The position numbers and the translations under genes are program-made. From Pirellulaceae bacterium (GTDB taxonomy: Bacteria; Planctomycetota; Planctomycetia; Pirellulales; Pirellulaceae), in NCBI GenBank assembly GCA_020852965.1, contig JADYZV010000100.1, positions 1 to 64,000 of the forward strand: a stretch of 64,000 nucleotides of DNA, written 5' to 3'. The notes under the pieces were generated by a model. That model searched no databases. It had not been told where the DNA came from and worked only from the letters and a program-made list of their open reading frames with translations. Below, one piece after another: positions 62,897-64,000 of this stretch (position 1 is its first letter; each line of letters opens with the position of its first letter).

Positions 62897-64000
62897 TGGA
62901 CATACCACAGCTTAGACCAGACCGACCGGATGTTGGCCAGTGGGAAGGAGAAAACATTGCGCCAGGGGAGACTCGTAACTTCCGGCTCACGGTCAGCGAA
63001 AGCTATAGTGGGATGAACGTTCGGATTCCCATTCAAGTCGTCCGCTCGATGCAACCGGGGCCGACGCTGTTGATTACCGCCGCCCTGCATGGAGACGAGA
63101 TCAATGGCACGGGGGTCATTCGCCAAATCATCCACCAAGGTCTATTGCAGCTCGAACGCGGCAGCGTGATCCTGGTTCCAGTGCTCAACCTGCTCGCTTT
63201 CGATCGCCACTCTCGCTATCTTCCCGACCGGCGCGATCTGAACCGTTGCTTCCCAGGAACCACGACCGGAAGTCTAGCTAGCCGCATGGCGCGGCGAATC
63301 TTCGACGAAATCGTCATGCGCTCCGACTACGGTATCGACCTGCACACGGCCGCGGTCCGACGCACCAATTTCCCCAATGTTCGTGCCGATCTTAGCGATC
63401 CTCAGGTAGCGCGGATCGCCAAGGCATTTGGTATTGAACTCATCCTCGATGGGCGAGGCCCCAAAGGTTCGTTTCGTCGCGAAGCTTGCGCGGCCGGTTG
63501 CCCCACCATCGTCATGGAAGGGGGCGAGGTATGGAAAGTCGAACCGGGCATCGTCGACTCGGCCATCAAGGGCATTGTCAACGTGCTGCGCGAACTTGAG
63601 ATGTTGCCAGGGCGTCCCGAGATTACCGAGCATCAGTTGTCGCTCACCAAAACCAAATGGCTGCGCGCCGAGCGTGGCGGCTTTTTGCAGTTCCACGTCA
63701 AGCCTGGAGACGGCGTCGAAAAAGGGCAAGCCATCGCCACCAATACCAATTTGTTAGGCGTTGAGAAGAGCGTCCTGTATTCTCCCTATGCCGGCGTCGT
63801 GCTGGGGATGACTACGCTCCCAGCGGTAACACCCGGTGAGCCGATATGCCATTTGGGACAGCTGCCTAGGGCCATGCAACCCGCCAAGCTGACTCTCAAT
63901 CGCGCCGCCAACGAAGGACTCGAAGAGCGGTTGATCGATGAGCTGTCGACCAACGTGATGGTTGTCGAGCGCACCGAACCGAACGATACCCTCGATAGTC
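62896..64000 (+). CDS. AstE/aspartoacylase-family zinc hydrolase (partial, runs off the window)
   Basis: The frame opens at GTG 62896, sharing a base with the rimK stop (TAGTG), and has no stop before 64000, giving 368 codons so far. The zinc ligands of the succinylglutamate desuccinylase/aspartoacylase family are present: H65 and E68 in ALHGDEING, H150 in GIDLHTAAV, with the substrate-binding RDLNR near residue 113. A beta-rich C-terminal part with LQFHVKPGDGVEKGQAI resembles a biotinyl-lipoyl-like domain. These hydrolases remove acyl or amino-acid groups from amides. Next to a RimK-type ligase it may reverse or trim its product. The C-terminus is unseen. Confidence 0.88.
   Translation, partial: MDIPQLRPDRPDVGQWEGENIAPGETRNFRLTVSESYSGMNVRIPIQVVRSMQPGPTLLITAALHGDEINGTGVIRQIIHQGLLQLERGSVILVPVLNLLAFDRHSRYLPDRRDLNRCFPGTTTGSLASRMARRIFDEIVMRSDYGIDLHTAAVRRTNFPNVRADLSDPQVARIAKAFGIELILDGRGPKGSFRREACAAGCPTIVMEGGEVWKVEPGIVDSAIKGIVNVLRELEMLPGRPEITEHQLSLTKTKWLRAERGGFLQFHVKPGDGVEKGQAIATNTNLLGVEKSVLYSPYAGVVLGMTTLPAVTPGEPICHLGQLPRAMQPAKLTLNRAANEGLEERLIDELSTNVMVVERTEPNDTLDS

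Overview
The window is about 64 kb of chromosome from a planctomycete, most likely of the Pirellulaceae (Rhodopirellula/Blastopirellula relatives). The grounds are two DUF1559 prepilin-like proteins, a PEP-CTERM protein, a large dockerin protein with an LEPR-like motif near its N-terminus, an ECF sigma factor coupled to a membrane Ser/Thr kinase, alternative complex III joined to a caa3-type oxidase, and frequent TTG/GTG starts. No rRNA, tRNA, CRISPR array, transposase or prophage gene was seen. The taxonomic call is inference from gene content only.

Layout. 0.4-4.2 kb (mostly minus): small lipoproteins and two DUF1559 genes with near-identical promoters. 4.7-8.9 kb (plus): a tandem pair of heparan-acetyltransferase-like membrane proteins and a CBS-domain family II pyrophosphatase. 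9.2-14.2 kb: a B12-binding radical SAM protein, a single-domain response regulator enclosed by 27-nt inverted repeats, and the recO / BamD-like / lptE operon. 14.5-23.6 kb: exported and surface proteins, namely a 1041-residue retropepsin-like dockerin protein, a PEP-CTERM protein, an alpha/beta hydrolase, a transglutaminase-like protein and an outer-membrane barrel. 23.7-29.2 kb (minus): a signalling operon of coiled-coil membrane protein, FHA protein, Ser/Thr kinase, two-ended membrane protein and ECF sigma factor, the last three joined by ATGA overlaps. 29.7-34.2 kb: a small hypothetical, a beta-helix protein, a histidine phosphatase and a GntP permease. 34.2-46.3 kb: purM, a pilus/secretion set (PilMN fusion, PilO, secretin), dinG, dprA, a PQQ beta-propeller protein, a 40-residue membrane peptide and a coiled-coil membrane protein. 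46.9-61.3 kb (plus): a respiratory locus running from alternative complex III (actA, actB, actC, an actD-actE fusion, actF) through a one-helix protein and SCO1 to caa3 oxidase subunits II, I, III and IV. 61.7-64.0 kb: a RimK-type ligase with an RCK-like C-terminal domain, overlapping by one base an AstE/aspartoacylase-type metallohydrolase that runs off the end.

How they work together. The ACIII-SCO-caa3 block should form a continuous quinol to cytochrome c to oxygen electron path, with the copper chaperone encoded between the two complexes. BamD-like and LptE proteins, a barrel protein, a secretin and PilMN/PilO point to an active outer membrane and export machinery. DprA close to the pilus genes makes natural transformation a reasonable idea.

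The least explained features are the kinase/FHA/ECF operon, the response regulator between inverted repeats, a heptanucleotide tandem array touching the stop codon of a 40-residue gene, several dispersed intergenic repeat families, and the duplicated DUF1559 promoters with conserved leaders.
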